64,000 nucleotides of DNA from Lophius americanus. Lineage: Eukaryota > Chordata > Actinopteri > Lophiiformes > Lophiidae. The DNA lies in NCBI GenBank assembly GCA_037951165.1, contig JBBDHG010000051.1, positions 434,001-498,000 of the forward strand, written 5' to 3'. The notes below the pieces were generated by a model. That model was not told the DNA's origin. It did not search any database and saw nothing but the letters and a program-made list of their open reading frames with translations. A program made the position numbers and the translations under genes. This document shows positions 44,501 to 56,600 of the stretch, one piece after another; the first letter of the stretch is position 1; the number at the start of each line of letters is the position of its first letter.

Positions 44501-45139
44501 GAAAACTAAATTGCTTGTTCGTATGTTCACTCATTAAACCATATGTGAACTAAATTTAACAAAAGTCCAGAACAGAATCTTGTTCTACCTGAATCCGGGG
44601 CGCTGTGGGCCTAGAAGTTGGTTCCACCTTCAACTGCAACACTTGGATCTTGTTTGCTTCGGGATGTTTAGTTGGAGAAACGGAATCTTGTCCCGTGGCT
44701 CTGATGACGCATCGCATGCTGAGTCAGTCGCTTCGGTGATGTTCACAACCCTTCAGAAGAATATTGACGGATCAGAGAAGAACGCATCTACATCTCCTCT
44801 CATCCAGACGACACCCTGAAGGGTCAACACGGCGTCTCTGGTGATTGGAATGTTTTGAAGGACAAAAACAATTTCAGCAGGACGGGTAATAGATGGGACT
44901 AATGTGTGTGCAGCTCGCATCCTGTCTGCGGTTTTGTGTCTGCAGCCCCGCGGCGGTGGAAACGTTGCTGTTCTGAGGTCAGCACTGACAAATCCGTCAT
45001 CTGGAGGGAAACAGGAAGAAAACAAATGTAGAAACAAATCCTCTGAAAATATCCTTTGTCAGTTACCACTACTCCGACATGACACGACACAAAACATCAA
45101 CCCAGGAAGTTTACATCAATCCGCCCAGAACATTACAAC
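44501..45139. other. Unrecognised stretch
   Basis: Short overlapping frames on both strands (44580-45146) show no known domain. Confidence 0.4.
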
Positions 45140-46150
45140 CAAGTGACCTCAGAAACATATTGATTGTCTTGTAACCATGGTTACATGTCAGTGGGTGGGC
45201 TATATTAGACAGGAAGTGACTTTTTTCCTCAACTTTGACGTGTTGGATGCAGGATAAATAAATAAGAATATGGATCTAAATGAGTCTGACAAGAGCCAAA
45301 TGTTGAGTGATAGACGACTCGGTCTGAGCGTCTCGAAAACCGCCGGTCTTGTTCCTGTTCTGCAGTTTAGAACACTGTAAAATGTAAGACGTTGGCTTTT
45401 CTAAAGAAAAATTGAGAATTATCTGAAGGTGCAATGGAATTTAACTGTCTACTTTACTGAGCAACTGTTAGGCCAGAAGGCTTCCTGACTTTGTTCTATA
45501 TAAAGCCAACTTCGTACATTTTTCACTGTGCCAACAAAACGGGTCAAAGAATTTACGACCGTCAAACTTGCAACAGGTTCGTGGTTGTCAGGTGCGTCTT
45601 TGCGGGAGGACGTTTATTTGTACATCTGATCCACCTTAACCGAAATAGAGCCAATATATTTCCGTAGGGTAAAATGTTATTTGTTGGCTTTACAAAGTAA
45701 ATTGTTCAATTCAAATTCAAAGTAATTGCTTTCATTATGCTACCATATGGCAATCTGCACCAATCACAACAGCCGTGGTTCTAATGTTATGGCTGATGGG
45801 TTTACATCAACAGATTCTAATTGATACTTTTGTTTACTTTGAAATTATATAAGAGATAAACATTCAAACAAATAGAAACATATAAACATCCAAGAATTAA
45901 AGGTCCATTTTTGATTACTGGTTTTAATGTTGTGGCTGATCTATAAGTATCTCAGTGAGCAGAATCAACCCCATAAGAAATCCATGAACTTCATTTCCGA
46001 GCTCCTAATTCTTCTCCTATTAAGGATCGAAGTATCCAAAACGAAAAGAGAAAGTTAAGGCTGGTTCTGGTAGAAAGGACGGAACACACAGAGAGCCGTT
46101 TTGGACCAACCAGCATCAGGAAGGTGGTTTTGTTGTCATGGTTGATCGGA
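45140..46150 (+). mobile_element. Nest of second-family Tc1-like remnants
   Basis: At 45180-45375 a plus-strand segment encodes NMDLNESDKSQMLSDRRLGL and SVSKTAGLV, equivalent to the Tc1-like N-terminus (KDLSxFDKGQIVxARRLGxSISKTAALV), preceded by the upstream phrase GTCAGTGGGTGGGCTATATT. Right-end termini appear at about 45770-45805 (TGGTTCTAATGTTATGGCTG), 45915-45945 (GGTTTTAATGTTGTGGCTG) and 46090-46145 (AGGAAGGTGGTTTTGTTGTC). The middle is too decayed to follow, so one element plus later fragments, or several insertions, are both possible. Confidence 0.65.
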
Positions 46151-47462
46151 GTAATCTCTCACTCAGGGATCTGAGCTTAGGGTCAAAGCCAGACACTTAA
46201 AACAAGATATAAAAAGATAAGATGGTATCGAGTGAAAACCAGTGAGACTGTTTTCCTCAGCACCATCTATCAATCTGTTCTGGAGGTTCTTACTACTCCT
46301 GTCAGGATTCCAGACCATTCCTTTCTCCTCCGGCCTCCCTCCACTTCACAACCTCTCCTCAGGGAGCCTCAAACAAAGACTTTATCCCTCCAGCATGTCC
46401 TGGTGTGCCCCCCGGCGTCCTGCCCGGCTGCTACGATCCCATTAATTTGTTTTTGAAACACATCCTAAGGTAGACGCTCAGGGGACTCCTAACCAGCCTC
46501 TGATCCAGTTCTCCTCCGCTCAGAGTCTGATGTAGAGCGGATGTAGAGCGGTTCACCAGTAATACCTTATTTATAGATCAACTTTCATACACAGGCTGTA
46601 GATCAAACAACGCGTGAAATGAAATCAAACCGATAAGAGGCAGTAGAATGAAACTGTAGTGTAGAAAAAGACTCGGTTTTTGGAGGAGAGAGAACACGGT
46701 TAGTTATGGGTTTGTTCAAAACATGACCCAAATGCAGACAGAACAGGGGACAGAGGGAAATTATGGGAAAAGATAAACTGAGTGCATGAGGAGAGAATAG
46801 ATTTTAGATCCTGGAGCAGGTGGGGGATAAAAAAAACCCAAGATCATCCAAAACTGAATGCAACAACAGAAAATACAGAAAACAGGCAGAAAAATAAAAG
46901 TAAAGAAAAAGCCTGACACAAAACGTGGAGGATGTGGAGCGGGCGGTCTTCGCTTTACACCCAACATTAACAACAAACTGTCAACGAAACAGAGCTGATG
47001 TGAAGAAGTGAGGACTGGAGACAGGTGGAAACAGTCACCATTCAGATGGGGCATGAATTCAGTACCACAGGGTTGGATCTATACTCTACAGATGAACGGC
47101 AGCTGCCGTGAGAAGTTATTGATAAAACGGCATGTATGGCCGTTTGACCCGTCAAGGAGACCATAGTTCTGAGTTCTGTTCCGTGTGAGAAACCATTTTA
47201 TTATGTCACTGAAAAGAATCAACCCGAGCAGATCTATCTTTCGAACCTCTTCTTTTGTCTTTACTTAATAGGGGGGGATATTTTTTAATTAATTTTTTTC
47301 AAAAAACACTGTTTTGATTTAAGGAGTTCAGTCAGAGTGATGGATTGTAGAACACAGGAGATTTGGGGCGTTTCGGGCATTAACCTTAAGCCTAGTTTTA
47401 ATGTTTACAATGTACGCTTTGGTATTGGTGTTGTTAAAATATCTGTACTAAAAGTACCAATG
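46151..47462. other. Unrecognised stretch
   Basis: No domain or family is recognised. A pyrimidine/purine-biased minus-strand frame at 46761-47054 has no family signature. Confidence 0.4.
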
Positions 47463-47575
47463 TAATAAATAATAATAATAATAATACATTTAATTTATAA
47501 TGCACTTTGCATTTGGATCAAATCTCAAAGTGCTAAAAACCAAAAGCATCAATAAAAAAATAAAAAAAATAATTA
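47463..47575 (+). repeat. 5' fragment of the dispersed repeat also found at 63475
   Basis: AATAATAATACATTTAATTT, then AATGCACTTTGCATTTGGAT and CAAATCTCAAAGTGCTA, followed by AAAAGCATCAATAAAAAA, is almost identical to 63483-63580. Confidence 0.8.
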
Positions 47576-48892
47576 TGCATCACCTCTTTTGATACATTCG
47601 ATTAAAGAGTGCTGCACAAACAACTTTGGGTGGAGGCTTTGCTGCCTCTCCATCCCATCTAAGTAACCCGAGATCGATCCGTCAGAAGAGGAGAGGCTCT
47701 ATCGACAGCAGTCAGCTGACGCTCTCCTCACAGCCTTCAGAGTGACGATGAGCAGCATATCTACATAGCGCTGAGACGGAATAATGAAGCTATCATGTTG
47801 CAGAATTTTGCTTCTTCCACATTTTATTTGCATGTAGCACCAGCGATATCATAGAGAGGAGGTTTATCTGGAACCCAAAGGCAAAGATTCTGAGATTAGC
47901 GTGTTTATTGAGTTTTACAGTGCTGCCTTATAATCTGCTTTTGCAGTGAGAGGGAAATCCAGAATTGCTTTGAAAGGAATTTTGTGGGAGAAAGATTAGT
48001 TAGGAACAGAATCGTCATCGTTGTCTCAGCATTAAATTGAAATAGCTGTTATTCCTGTGAACAGGACCTACTTCAGAAAGCCTTCATGGAGTGAAACTCA
48101 TGCCAAATTATTGCCCAACTTGATTATTTGTTATATCCTTAAGCCAGATTTTTAGCTAATTTGAAAAATGTGTCATACTTACTTTCTCATTTATTAAAAC
48201 GAAACCCGTAAAAAGAGCTTTTTATTCGGATGATTGTCTTATTATATCACACATTGTTCCCTAATAGCGACATACTGTAGGCCATGTCGCTCCTTTCTCT
48301 GCTAAAATCACGGATCAGGTGACGCAGGTTCTATACAAGGTCGTAGAAACATATATGCAGGATCAATCGGGCCGATCAATGAACCATAGCCTGCTGAAAT
48401 TACACATTTGGACACCGCTAATACATCAACATCCTGTGATGACCAACCTCACAAGGGCAACAATTTATAGTATAGATAAATGTTTCATCAACCCAATAAC
48501 CCACGCCGCTCCGCATCGTGTCGAGTCCTTTAACACGATTATATTTCCAGGTGACAGCACGGATTCCTACAGGGTGACCCATCTTTCATCAAGCACATAT
48601 AAAAATGACGTGAGCTCCCGCTTGAGTCTGTAGTATCCCGACGTGGATGGTCCGCCTCTACTCTCCACATCCACCTCTAAGTTACTGTTTTGTCTCCCAG
48701 GATGTATTCCTCACCGTAGAATAAACAGTTTGACCTGCTCTTTTGTGAAAATGCCTAAACTTTGTTGTTATTTGCCAGTCTAAAAACGACACAGAAAAAC
48801 AAACTGAATTTTGGAAAAAGGTCATGAATAAACGTCACGGTCCATCCGTGGATATCTTAGAGTCGGTCTCACTAGATGCATTTAAAGCTACT
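47576..48892. other. Unrecognised, repeat-poor stretch
   Basis: Sequence of even complexity without repeat phrases. A 104-codon plus-strand frame at 48319-48633 has no recognised domain. Candidate unique DNA. Confidence 0.35.
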
Positions 48893-48967
48893 GCCAGGTG
48901 CCATGGTAACCAGACAATCAATGTTACCTCACCTGTCAGTGGTTTTAATATTATGGCCGATCTGTGA
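48893..48967 (+). mobile_element. Terminal fragment of the second Tc1-like family
   Basis: GCCAGGTGCCATGGTAACCA, CAATGTTACCTCACCTGTCA, GTGGTTTTAATATTATGGCC and GATCTGTGA match the family terminus (reverse of 53380-53465). Only one end remains. Confidence 0.75.
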
Positions 48968-50017
48968 TTCTCATTAACATTCTAGTTGTATCAGGCGTCT
49001 TAAACATGGGAATCTTTCCCAAATTACTTAAACGACTCACTGGCCCCGCCCCTCGATCTGCCCACAGCAGATTTCTTATTGATGCATTGTTTCCTCATGC
49101 AACATTTGCAAATTATTTTTTGAAGCCAAGTTTACCTGTTAGCAGTTTTCTTCCTCCCTGGAACATTTCTGTAATGGTTGGCTTCTTACTTGTGGTGTGC
49201 AATCATGTGGAGAAATAAAACAATGCATGATTGAACCTCTATTGGCCCAAAGGGAATCTTTAAACGAGCTCCACACTCTAACCTCCAGAGACGTGAATTC
49301 TCATGCTTCACCTGCCGCAGGCTGATATTGTATCACAAGAGCAGAGATGGCATGAAAACAAATGAAACACGCTATTAGTGGGGAATATGCAGCAGGGAGG
49401 AACATCTTGTGACTTGACAGATATCTTCAGTTAGAATAACTTATTTGAATTGCTTTGGTGAATCAATGTCTCTCAGGTCTCTATAAAACTAGTATATCCC
49501 CAAGAAATTAGTTTTCCTGCAGAGAAATGCACTAGAGAGAGACAGTCAGCTCTAATCTGTTTGTCCTGTCTGTCAGGAATGATGACACCTCTCACAGGAT
49601 TTTTTTTTTTTCCCCCAAGAACTCTTAATGTGGAGAAGCATCTTCTACAGCGTTTCTTTCTGCTGGTGATTAACTTTCCACTGACAGTTACTCACTGATG
49701 GAGTGTTATTTGCTCACTCCCAGAGCAAAAACGTGGGCGGGCGGTTCAGAACTAAGTGAAAGTGTTAAAAATGAAGTGTGATGTGTGTGGAATTAGAGAA
49801 ACAGTGATGAATGTTGCACTCCGTGACGAAGGAACACCTGTGTTTTGTGTTACTTCATTATCGTGTGCTTCTGCAGAGCTTAACATAAACCACATGGAAA
49901 AACATGAGAACCGAGAAACAAATAATTCTTAAAGAAAATGTGCAAGCGTTATCTGATAATTGTCCTTATTGAACCAAAAAGTTTCTCTAACACCAACTAA
50001 AAAGGAGCAAACTGCAT
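48968..50017. other. Unrecognised, repeat-poor stretch
   Basis: No family phrases are seen. A 13-base T run lies at about 49602. Texture resembles unique DNA. Confidence 0.35.
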
Positions 50018-50019
50018 TA

Positions 50020-50275
50020 CATTAAGAACTGGTTCCAGCTGGACTAGACCCACGAGACCTGATCTCTACCAGCCCAGTTCAACCACATCATCACTTCTGT
50101 AGACCATCTTCAGAGGCAGGAAGTCGACTCCTAGGTCCCACCAGTAGCACACTATGCCAAAATCAACAGAAATTCCAGAATGTGATTAAAATGCATCAGT
50201 GTGTGAAGGGTTCTAAAACGGTTTCTGAGGTCCTGGGACTCCACAGATCCACAGTGAGACACCTTATCTGCTTTT
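50020..50275 (+). mobile_element. Tc1/mariner 5' fragment
   Basis: The non-coding end TTCCAGCTGGACTAGACCCA leads into a plus-strand frame encoding IKMHQCVKGSKTVSEVLGLH and RSTVRHLI, the first helix-turn-helix of fish Tc1 transposase. It stops at about 50275, where unrelated DNA begins. It is the same family as 4175, 25138, 28895 and 58990. This copy keeps the helix-turn-helix segment that the 25 kb copy lost. Confidence 0.85.
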
Positions 50276-50427
50276 CTAGATATCTCCTTTCATTAAATAA
50301 GGTTTCATCTTTTCTGAGCTCTTCATTCCCAACAAAAGCCGTCAGGGATCCACACCCTCCGTCATGAAAAGAAACTTTGAAACCTTGTTCCTGCAGAAGT
50401 GCATTCAGTTCTATGGATATGTATGAC

Positions 50428-50465
<38 letters not shown>

Positions 50466-50885
50466 CCATGTACTGTATTCAGACTGTTCCCATGCAGTGT
50501 GGCTGGAATTCAGCTCCTAATAAGCCCACTTACAGAAAGATGGAGCGCTGAATATACATAATGATCCGCTGTGGTTCTCTCTGCTTTGGCGTCCCCGTCA
50601 AGTCTTCCAGACATTTGGGGAAGCCTCAGTATTAGCATATTACTCACAAGTTGTCACACCGCCAGTATGCCGCTGTGCTCCGGGACTTTTATTGCAGTAT
50701 ACTTCTCTTAGGTGACTCACATTTGCACAGTACACATAAAGCACTTTTACTGCATTGGACTGAATTACGTTTTCCATTTTAGTTGCAGGGGAGGTGTTGG
50801 AGGTGATGTGTAACAGAGGCTGAGTTTTATGCAGAGCCCATTGATCTGTGGTCTCTGTGGCTGAAGGTAACAACAAAGGAACATA
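50276..50885. other. Unrecognised stretch with a TA microsatellite
   Basis: Contains the TA array 50431-50462. Nothing else is recognised. Confidence 0.4.
50431..50462. repeat. TA dinucleotide microsatellite
   Basis: About 16 TA units, uninterrupted. Confidence 0.95.
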
Positions 50886-51110
50886 GTGCACAGCTTTGGA
50901 GAGCCAGGACATGATGGTGATGTTGTTTTGTTACCTTCTGAGGAGGGCGGATTGGTAACAGACAGTGAAGAGGACTGTTACCTGGATCAGTCCGAGGGTT
51001 CTCGGCTTCTCAGACATCTCCCATATGCCAGATGGGAGTTGATCTCCCATCTGGCAGATCCCACAACACAGAAGGTGGGAGTAATGGGTGCTGGATCAGG
51101 TAATACATGA
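50886..51110 (+). pseudogene. Possible piggyBac-like N-terminal fragment
   Basis: The frame encodes GDVVLLPSEEGGLVTDSEED followed by a Leu-Asp-Gln segment. Acidic N-terminal regions of piggyBac-derived transposases often read LPPxxxGxVTDEEDxDED, so this is a plausible remnant. No catalytic DDD domain follows, and the hairpin at 51026-51056 lies within the frame. The resemblance is short and could be coincidence. Confidence 0.35.
51026..51056. repeat. Perfect 13-bp hairpin with 5-base loop
   Basis: TGCCAGATGGGAG at 51026-51038 pairs with CTCCCATCTGGCA at 51044-51056. Confidence 0.95.
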
Positions 51111-51524
51111 GAGGGTGTTTTGTTTTTGATCATGCGATCGATGGTGCTATGTGTGCGTAAAATTGAATCTACTGAGAATTAGGTTAGGGCCGTGGACTCT
51201 CAACCACCAACTGTAGAGTTGGATCCGGATGAGAGAGGAGGAGGAGTTCTTTTAAAATACTAGAACATTTTCCCTCCGGAGAATTATGTGAGAGTGCTGA
51301 GCATTTCAATAGAACTTTCTGAAATGTGTGCATTTGAAGATCCTATAGATGTGTCTGACAGAGTCATTTTTTCCTCTCTCTAGGTGCCAAAGTAAACCCT
51401 TACTACTGTTGCATCAACAATGCAAACGTTACTATCTCATTTTAACACATTATTTTGGTCTCCTGTAACATAAATCCAAGTACATGATTCAATTTTCTTC
51501 TAAAAACAAAGCAAGAAACCAGAA

Positions 51525-51634
51525 AAAGCGCTCAGAGAGCACAAACCTCTGTCAGGGCACAACAGTACCCAAGGTTTAGGAAAAGATTCTTGAGTTATTG
51601 CCAGCTTGAAAATCTACCAACAACTCCAACAGAC
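51525..51634. repeat. Dispersed repeat, copy 1 (copy 2 at 56480)
   Basis: About 105 bases, including CACAAACCTCTGTCAGGGCA, CAGTACCCAAGGTTTAGGAA and AAGATTCTTGAGTTATTGCC, recur at 56487-56596 with roughly 90% identity and the same orientation. Homology stops at ACTCCAA, where a Harbinger-like segment begins in this copy. Confidence 0.85.
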
Positions 51635-51639
51635 TCTCA

Positions 51640-52350
51640 AAGTCTGATTTACTAAGATCCATAGCAAGGGCTAAATTATGTTTTCAGTTTTGCACGTATG
51701 GTTTGCGTTTGGTTTGCGCGTGATCTACTAAGAATAATTGCGTGAATAACATCTGAGTGTTTGGCGTGTGTTACTGATTTCCACCTCCGACAGTTTGGAC
51801 AGAGAGAAAGGAGACCGCAAGCGAAAAAATGAAATTTAATACCAAGGAACTGGAGGCGTTAGTGGAAGAGGCAAATAAAACATATTGTTGAGCTGCAGCA
51901 AAGAAATCTCAATATTAATGAAAGAAGAACAACAGATGAAATTAAGAGAAGATAAGATATAAGAAGAGGAACGAAAGAAAAAAAAGTTTATAATAAAACC
52001 TGGGCAAATAAAACGGGGGGGGGGGGGGCAGGTGGAAGACGAGTCTTTGAAAGATAAGATTCAAAGATATATTAAATAAAGATGCAATCACGAGCACCGC
52101 AATTTTTGTTCAGGCTAAGTAAACATCGCCTCTGTTAAATTTGCCTCACTCCTCCCAGTATGTTTGCGTGATCGGGTAGAAATGCCAGATATCGCATTTT
52201 CACCAAGGCAAACATACTAAATGGAAAGCGTGTGAAATTTTGCACATTAGACAGACCCAATCCTCAGTGTGCACTATTAGTTGATCAGCTAGCCTATTTG
52301 TTTGCGGGTGCTATCAAGTTTGCACAAACGCAAACCTTTTGTAAAGTCCG
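51640..52350 (+). mobile_element. PIF/Harbinger-like remnant with SANT/Myb-like peptide
   Basis: Flanking segments carry GATTTACTAAGAT and TGATCTACTAAGAA at the left, and CAAACATACTAAATGG with TTTGCACAAACGCAAACC at the right, resembling the ends of fish Harbinger elements rich in TTTGCG and TACTAA. Between them an ATG at 51829 opens a frame MKFNTKELEALVEEANK ending at TGA, like the start of the SANT/Myb-like accessory protein (family form NFTxxELExLVxEV). The downstream DNA is A-rich and contains a 14-base G run (52015-52028). No DDE nuclease frame is seen. Confidence 0.5.
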
Positions 52351-53379
52351 TCTGCATGTCTTTCAAATACTCTCTAGCCGCTCGTCAGTTGTGCCTTCCA
52401 CTTCCGCATCTCTGTTCAGCCCTCGGAATCCCAAACTCCAGCCCAAAAGGAAAATCAAAGGCATCGAAGGCAATCTTGAAACTGAGCTCCCCAGCTACAA
52501 ACCCAAAAGGAACATCAAAGTATTCAAAGGAACAAACGCAGCAATAGCCACAGCGTAACGTCTCTTCTCCAAACAGTTTATCTTATTTTATTTTAAATGC
52601 TGCGAGACACGTAACATCATCAAAATGTAATCGCCTCTAAGATATGCTAAAACCTACTTCTGGGTAAAATTGCATGCAAATCCCTCCTTTCGTTTTCCCG
52701 TAATCCTGCTCACAGACAAAGATATGAATATACAAACAAACACAAAGAAGTAAAAACATAAACTCCTTGGCAGAGGTAAATAAGATTGTAATAATATTGG
52801 TCCTCGCTGAGCTTCCACTGTATTAGTCAAATAATAATATATGTGCTTTGGCCACTTGATTTTTTTTCCCATCCTTTGGAGCAAATTACCTTCTGTGGTT
52901 TCAGATCTTCCACTGGAGCGGAGCGTTTCCTCACAGCGTGTCGATTATTTGGAGCAAAGTTTGCGACCCAGTGTGAGCAGAGTGGGTGAGAGAGGGGGAG
53001 GGCTCTCTGGTTATAGAGTTAAATAATTCTCTTTGATAGAGACGGAGCATAACAAAGCGGCTTTACATAGCCTCATGTTTCCTTTTGTTCTTCAAAGACA
53101 GAATTCAGATGTAATGTGAAAAATTGCATGCAGTACTATTCTAATGCAATTAAGCCGCATCTGAAATTCTATTGTAGTTGCACTTGATGGGCTCCGACCT
53201 TCAAACGGATCTGCCCTGAGAAGACACGCTCCGTTGAACAGTCAAATGACTGCCGCACATTTCGACGTCCTTTTAAGATTCCATGTTTGAGTCAATCAAA
53301 ATCTACTGACCTTTCAACAGATTGAATAAAAAGGGACAAACTAGGAAATGCAACACTTATAATAAAAATCAGTATAATA
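52351..53379. other. Unrecognised, repeat-poor stretch
   Basis: No domain or family is recognised. The part 53020-53330 is of even complexity. Confidence 0.35.
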
Positions 53380-54450
53380 TCAATCCGCCATAACATTCTA
53401 ACCAGTAACAGTTGAAGTCAGGATAACACTGATTATTTGGTTGTCATGGGTACCTGTTGGATTTGAAGAGACTTTGATAAAGTAGAAAATAGTGATGGAT
53501 AGACGACTGGATCAGAACCACCAGCAATTCAGGTCTTGTTCGGTGTTCCTGGCCTGATGGGTTTTGTTTACCAAAGTTGTCCAAGCAAGGACAACCGGTG
53601 AACAGTGTCCTGGGCGCTCAAGACTCAATGATGGTCGTGGGGATTGAAGGTTAGTTCATGTACTCTGACGCATCAGAAGAACTACTAGGCTCTTCTGACT
53701 ACTTCTGAGGTACTTCTGACCAGCTTTTACTGGTTCTGAAACCAGTAGAAGCTGGTTCAAATCATCAAATCATCAAATCATACAATATATTGGCCTGCAG
53801 AGCCTGATATCCAGTCTGACTCCTGTCCTGCTGAAAATATCTATAAGGGACCCAATAACATCAGAACTGGACCACACAGCAATGGAAGATGTTGGTCTGG
53901 TCTGATGGATCAAGTCAATGGCCAGGTGCGTTTGCCCAATTTTCCTGGTAAAGACATGACACCAGGATGCACTATGGGAAGAAACCAACCTGGGAGGAAA
54001 CGTAGAGTGTGATGATTTGGACCATGTTCTGCTGGTGAACCTGGTTTCCTGCCATTTATGTGGATGCTCTTTTGACATGTAGTATCGATCTAAGCATTTC
54101 TGGAGATGAAGGACCCAACTTCACGGATACAGTATTCCCTAATGCCAGGGGCCCCTCCCAGCAGGATGATGAAAGAGGCCTGACTCACTGCAGGAATAGT
54201 TCTGGAATGGTTTGGGGAAGATAATAACGTGTTCAGGGCGTTAACTTGGCCTCCAGATTCCTTAGATCTCAATCCAATCCAGAATCAATGGGATGTGCTG
54301 GACCAACAAGTCCGATGCATGGAGGCCCCACCTCAAAACTTCCAGGACTTAAATAATCTGCGAATAACAACGTGGTACCAGATACCACAGCAGAACCTTC
54401 GTAGCTCTGCTGGAGTGTGGAACGTTGAGGTTTTGCCACATAACAGGAAG
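53380..54450 (+). mobile_element. Second-family Tc1-like transposon, fullest copy
   Basis: The left terminus (CAATCCGCCATAACATTCTA) is followed by plus-strand remnants of the transposase: LDRRLDQNHQQF (helix-turn-helix, decayed), then a middle part readable as GRKQPGRKRRV-like and NMVQIITLYV-like segments in shifted frames, and a well-preserved end encoding LTWPPDSLDLNPIQNQWDVL with DQQVRCMEAPPQNFQDL (54229-54456). That block is the Tc1 catalytic C-terminus (WPPxSPDLNPIENxWD), but the last catalytic acidic residue is Gln here (IQN instead of IEN). The right terminus is missing after about 54450. Dead. Confidence 0.85.
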
Positions 54451-56479
54451 TTGTAAAAACTCCAATGTCCATGGTGTAATGTGTCCCAAATTTTACATGT
54501 TGGATAACAATCCAAGCCCGAAGGCAACCATGTGGTTACATTAAGCATTAGCTGTATTGCCACCTAGTGGCAACAGGAATCTTCAGCGACTCATGTGATC
54601 AGGGCAGTTTGTCCGCGTTTGTAAGCGGGGTCACTCAAAAATGTTTTCAATTCATTTCACGGACATTTTGCGAAACGGTGAGCCCATCGTGAGAAGAGCA
54701 TTAGGGAAGATTTTGAGGTTTTTATGGAAGATGACGTGGATCCACTACGGCGAGACAGTCAGCATTTCACATGTAGTCTAAATTCTTCCAGAGAGCAATT
54801 ATTTATGAATCTCCACCACCATGCCAGGTCAGTCAGGGGGAGAATACGATGACTCATCGCGTGGTAAGGGTACGATGAAAATAATGACGTTTTTTGGAAT
54901 ATTCTGGAATGAGTCTCTTTTACCTTCTTAGGAGTAGTTAATAAATAAAAAAAAGCGTGTTCGCGGAGTTTCCAGTTACATACAGTATTTCAGGGTGATG
55001 ATGTCACAGGCCAACAGCGTGGGTTTAGGTTAGATGGATCGATACTCTCAATATCATATGAACGGCTCTAGTGTCTGAGAGGCTTTTGAAACGTGGGTTC
55101 ATATATCTGCTGATGGAGAACGCTTCTGGCAGAAGAAGAATGTCACAATCTGAGGTCACTCACGCTTATTAAAAAACACCAGGGACATTTATACAACAGA
55201 AGTTTTGCATCACTGTGGAAAATATTTGGATTTTCTTTCCCTATAATTTATATTAATATAATATTTTCTGTATTTATTGAAATAATTAAACCCGTGCCAT
55301 GAAGAGTTTATTTTTAATCAGAAAATGTTTTGATTAGAACTTGTGTATTTAAAATGGAGAGCTCTGTCGGATGAAGTATTCAGATCCTTCACTTGAGAAG
55401 TAAGAGTACTCATCGTCCAGAATCTAGTACTTAACTGCAAGACGCCACTGACTTTAACATATATCTTTTAATAACTTGTTTAATATCTTTAAAAAGGTCC
55501 ACTGTATCAAGGAGAAAGTTTCCTAGAATCAGTTTTCAAGGGGATGTCTTTTGAAGACGACCAAATCTTTTGAGTTTAAGCCGGGGTTCTGTGATGGTCA
55601 GGAAAGCGTTAGTTCTGAAAGGCAGTTCAAAGCAAATTCTTTCCAAATCCTCTTATAGTGCTTAGAGGCAAAAGAACTAATGGGATAACAACCTCCTCCT
55701 CTAGGGAACCGCGGTGATCGCCATCCTTGAAAACTTTCCTCTCCTCCTCCCTGTAGCAGAGGAGGAGAGAGTTACACGCATATTCTACCCACATGTGATG
55801 GGATCTCCAGGAGGATGTTGGTTGCTGCCACATACCAAATGTCTGCTTCCAAATCGGGGTTTGAGATCTCCATACAAAGCAGTGAAAGGGGGGGGGGCAG
55901 AGAAGTGTGATTTGTCTTCCTTAAAAATATGAACAGAGACCTCAGAGGGAAAGAAGAATATGTATACAAATTAATAGTATGCAGACTTTCTGTAAGGATC
56001 TGCAGGAGCAAACATTAGATGAGTTGTACTGATTTATATGCATGTGTTATATGCATGCATCAATAAATCAAATATAATATAGGCTTGATGTAAGATTAAT
56101 ACAAATATAATCACTCGCTGTACGTTTTGCAGCTCCAACAGATAATAAATGTTAAATCTGTTAAAAGGTTGGGATTCAGTTCAGTGTGAAATCTGTAAAG
56201 CACATGTTTACTCAGCCAGCTGGTCTGTGAGAGCCTTTTACCAAAGAGTGCCACCAGGACCCACAGTGGGACAGATTTAATTGGCAAGTGAATTGTTTTC
56301 ATGGTTGCTCAAGTTTAGAGGTGAATACAAAGTAAACCGTTTCTTTCTTTTTTTTTTATTCCTCTTATACAGCTTAAATCAGCAAATTCCCAGTCCTTCC
56401 CAGCCGGTCCAACTTGCTCTGCAGCAGTTTGGCTGATGCCCCAGTAAGAACACCATCGTTGCCTTGCCCAGGCAATTCA
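54451..56479. other. Unrecognised stretch
   Basis: No domain or repeat family is recognised. It contains an AT-rich part (55200-55350) and a G run near 55888. Confidence 0.4.
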
Positions 56480-56600
56480 TGTTTGGAAAAAAGCACTCAG
56501 AGACTACAAACCTCTGTCAGGGCACAGCAGTACCCAAGGTTTAGGAAAAGATTCTTGAGTTATTGCCAGCCTGTAAATCTACCGACAACTCCAAATGGCT
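56480..56600. repeat. Dispersed repeat, copy 2
   Basis: Same family as 51525-51634. This copy continues past ACTCCAA with TGGCTGGATGCAGTG, so it probably shows the uninterrupted state. Confidence 0.85.

Noticed and set aside
48319..48633. 104-codon plus-strand frame in a repeat-poor stretch
   Set aside because: No recognised domain, no clear start context, and length compatible with chance. Left as unrecognised sequence.
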